This document shows positions 23,192 to 24,517 of a DNA stretch of 24,517 nucleotides, piece by piece; positions within the stretch are counted from its first letter, which is position 1; every line of letters starts with the position of its first letter. Position numbers and translations under genes: made by a program. The stretch is from a virus. The notes beneath the pieces were generated by a model, which did no database searches, was not told the origin of the DNA, and worked only from the letters and a program-made list of their open reading frames with translations. The DNA lies in the IMG/VR virus record IMGVR_UViG_3300036715_000304, positions 1 to 24,517 of that record; one strand, written 5' to 3'.

Positions 23192-24517
23192 CTAGAATAC
23201 AGTACTACCAGGTTTATTAACTTCTCTATCTTCTAGATCACCAGTCCAAATCATACCCTCATCATCTACCACAGTATGTCCCTCATACTGTACCTCACCG
23301 CTACCTGGTATAATATCTATCAGACCTAGCTGACTAATAACGTCACAGAAGTCATCATGATCACTAAACCCTGTATGTGTAGCACCTCTTAATTGTTTCA
23401 GTGCTTCCTTCATATCAGGTGTATCTTTCAATTCATTAGGGAAATATATCTTACCATTTTGGAACTGTGGCACCATATATCTGAACCTCTCATGCTTACT
23501 ACCAGCATTCCTACTTCTGATACCCTCTTTACTACCTGTAGCACCCTTTTGTCTTGCAAATGTAAAGTATCTATTAGTAACCATCATCTTTTGCTTCAAG
23601 GCATGTAAATGTAGTAGTTGCTGGCCATCTACCTCAATACCTGTTTCAACTACTCTACCACCTTTACTCCACGACATAACCAACCTAAACAACGCATTAT
23701 GTTGATCATCAATATCCATCTTCCGTAGCACCAAATCTAGTAGATAGTAATCCCAGTTGCTACTAACAGCCCATACACCTATCCCACAGAAGTCACTACT
23801 AGAAGCACTAGTTGTAGTTAAGTCAGTAGTAATATACAAACTATATCCACCTAAATTAGGCAACAGTAACTTCCTGTCATACCACTGAATTAGATCATCA
23901 GGAACTAACCTATCCTCTTCATTACTAACCCTTAGCATCAACTCCTGGTTAAACGCTCTGGTAGTACCTGTAGCTACCGCATCTAGATATCTACTCATAA
24001 CACTATCATAGTCATGCATATCAGGCCATAAACCTACGAAATTCTCCCTAGGCATACCTTCATATATCTCTTTACATATTGGTGTAACTAGCGGAGTAAA
24101 ACCACCACTCTCTACCATCATATACACAGGATCTCTCTTATGGAATGGGGTGTTAACTAGTATGAACTGTGTATTCTTAGCTCTCATAGCATTCTTAGCA
24201 TCACTAGTTAAAGCAGTTACCACATTATGCATAATGGTATCAGAGTAAGCATCAGCTTCATTCTTAATAGTATCATCACCTATAATCAACCCATATCTAT
24301 CACCAGTAACAGGATTCCGTGAACCTGAACGGATACCACCGCCCTGCACACCCTTAAACTTGATCAGCATGTGCCTCTTCTCAATAGGTTCAGTACCTTT
24401 CCTAACTAACTCCACTTCACTCTCAGTACATCTAATAGTCTCGAACCATTGATTAGCAAATAGACTCTTCTCTAGCACACCACCCATCAGTTTAGCCTGA
24501 TCCCTAGCACCACCTTG
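23192..24517 (-). CDS. terL: Large terminase subunit (N-terminus beyond window edge)
   Basis: An open frame of 442 codons (441 residues plus stop) runs from the right edge to TAG at 23192; 10 codons lie before the first visible ATG, so the gene begins outside the window. Counting from that ATG (24487), the ATPase part shows YGLIIGDD (residues 65-72, Walker B) and ILVNTPFH (109-115, the coupling motif). The Walker A is not in view. The C-terminal RNase H-like nuclease shows ITTDLTTT (Asp222), GIEVDGQQ (Glu285) and SDHDDFCDVIS (near residue 385), good candidates for the metal-binding acids. The protein packages DNA into the procapsid through the portal. It heads the visible late operon and is followed 35 bases later by the adaptor gene. 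Confidence 0.92.
   Translation of the reverse strand, partial: QGGARDQAKLMGGVLEKSLFANQWFETIRCTESEVELVRKGTEPIEKRHMLIKFKGVQGGGIRSGSRNPVTGDRYGLIIGDDTIKNEADAYSDTIMHNVVTALTSDAKNAMRAKNTQFILVNTPFHKRDPVYMMVESGGFTPLVTPICKEIYEGMPRENFVGLWPDMHDYDSVMSRYLDAVATGTTRAFNQELMLRVSNEEDRLVPDDLIQWYDRKLLLPNLGGYSLYITTDLTTTSASSSDFCGIGVWAVSSNWDYYLLDLVLRKMDIDDQHNALFRLVMSWSKGGRVVETGIEVDGQQLLHLHALKQKMMVTNRYFTFARQKGATGSKEGIRSRNAGSKHERFRYMVPQFQNGKIYFPNELKDTPDMKEALKQLRGATHTGFSDHDDFCDVISQLGLIDIIPGSGEVQYEGHTVVDDEGMIWTGDLEDREVNKPGSTVF

Overview
This window is one continuous stretch of late genes from a tailed double-stranded DNA phage of a Gram-negative host. Every gene I can support lies on the minus strand, so transcription runs from high to low coordinates. 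The tail is probably short (podovirus-like): I see no tail sheath, tape measure or long-tail tube gene, and the spikes and adaptor follow the terminase directly. A Gram-negative host is implied by an Rz/Rz1 spanin pair and by an outer-membrane beta-barrel protein in the lysis region. DNA is AT-rich by eye, and genes are tightly packed, often with TAATG or ATGA overlaps. I cannot name the phage or host. One intergenic 9-mer matches the promoter element that I recall being reported for the sigma-like factor of phage phiEco32, which is only a hint of kinship.

Layout in the direction of transcription. (1) 24517-20231: the C-terminal part of the large terminase, a head-tail adaptor-like protein and four small-to-medium tail proteins. 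(2) 20217-14257: three paralogous tail spikes that share an N-terminal anchor of about 120-130 residues and carry different parallel beta-helix bodies, as expected for a set of capsule or LPS-degrading or -binding spikes. (3) 14221-13784: a small membrane protein with a zinc-protease HExxH motif. (4) 13709-10906: an envelope/lysis cassette with its own sigma70-like promoter. It encodes a coiled-coil membrane protein, a membrane-anchored periplasmic protein, a Tsx-like outer-membrane barrel, a holin candidate, a lytic-transglycosylase-like endolysin, and Rz with Rz1 nested in another frame. (5) 10833-5086: a second host-recognition module with an Ig-like protein, a collagen-like protein, three fibre proteins, a small accessory protein and a fibre-assembly-like chaperone. 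(6) A 299-bp non-coding gap, 4787-5085, with candidate promoters. (7) 4786-351: portal, then a run of small virion or ejection candidates (86 aa, a peptidoglycan-binding-domain protein, a barrel-like protein, a 49-aa protein, a 10-aa micro-ORF) and a virion-type lytic transglycosylase. (8) A near-perfect sigma70 promoter with a hairpin leader at 288-346, driving a gene that runs off the left edge, presumably the start of the capsid operon.

Points most worth attention: the decapeptide MACKKKPKGK encoded twice in tandem with only synonymous differences; a short GLAxK(A/V)A motif recurring in the small proteins after the portal; the phage-encoded outer-membrane barrel with two inner-membrane partners; the membrane metalloprotease; a relic of a second spike C-terminus after spike 1; and the intergenic promoters. 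The biochemical roles of most small genes are inferred from motifs and position only.
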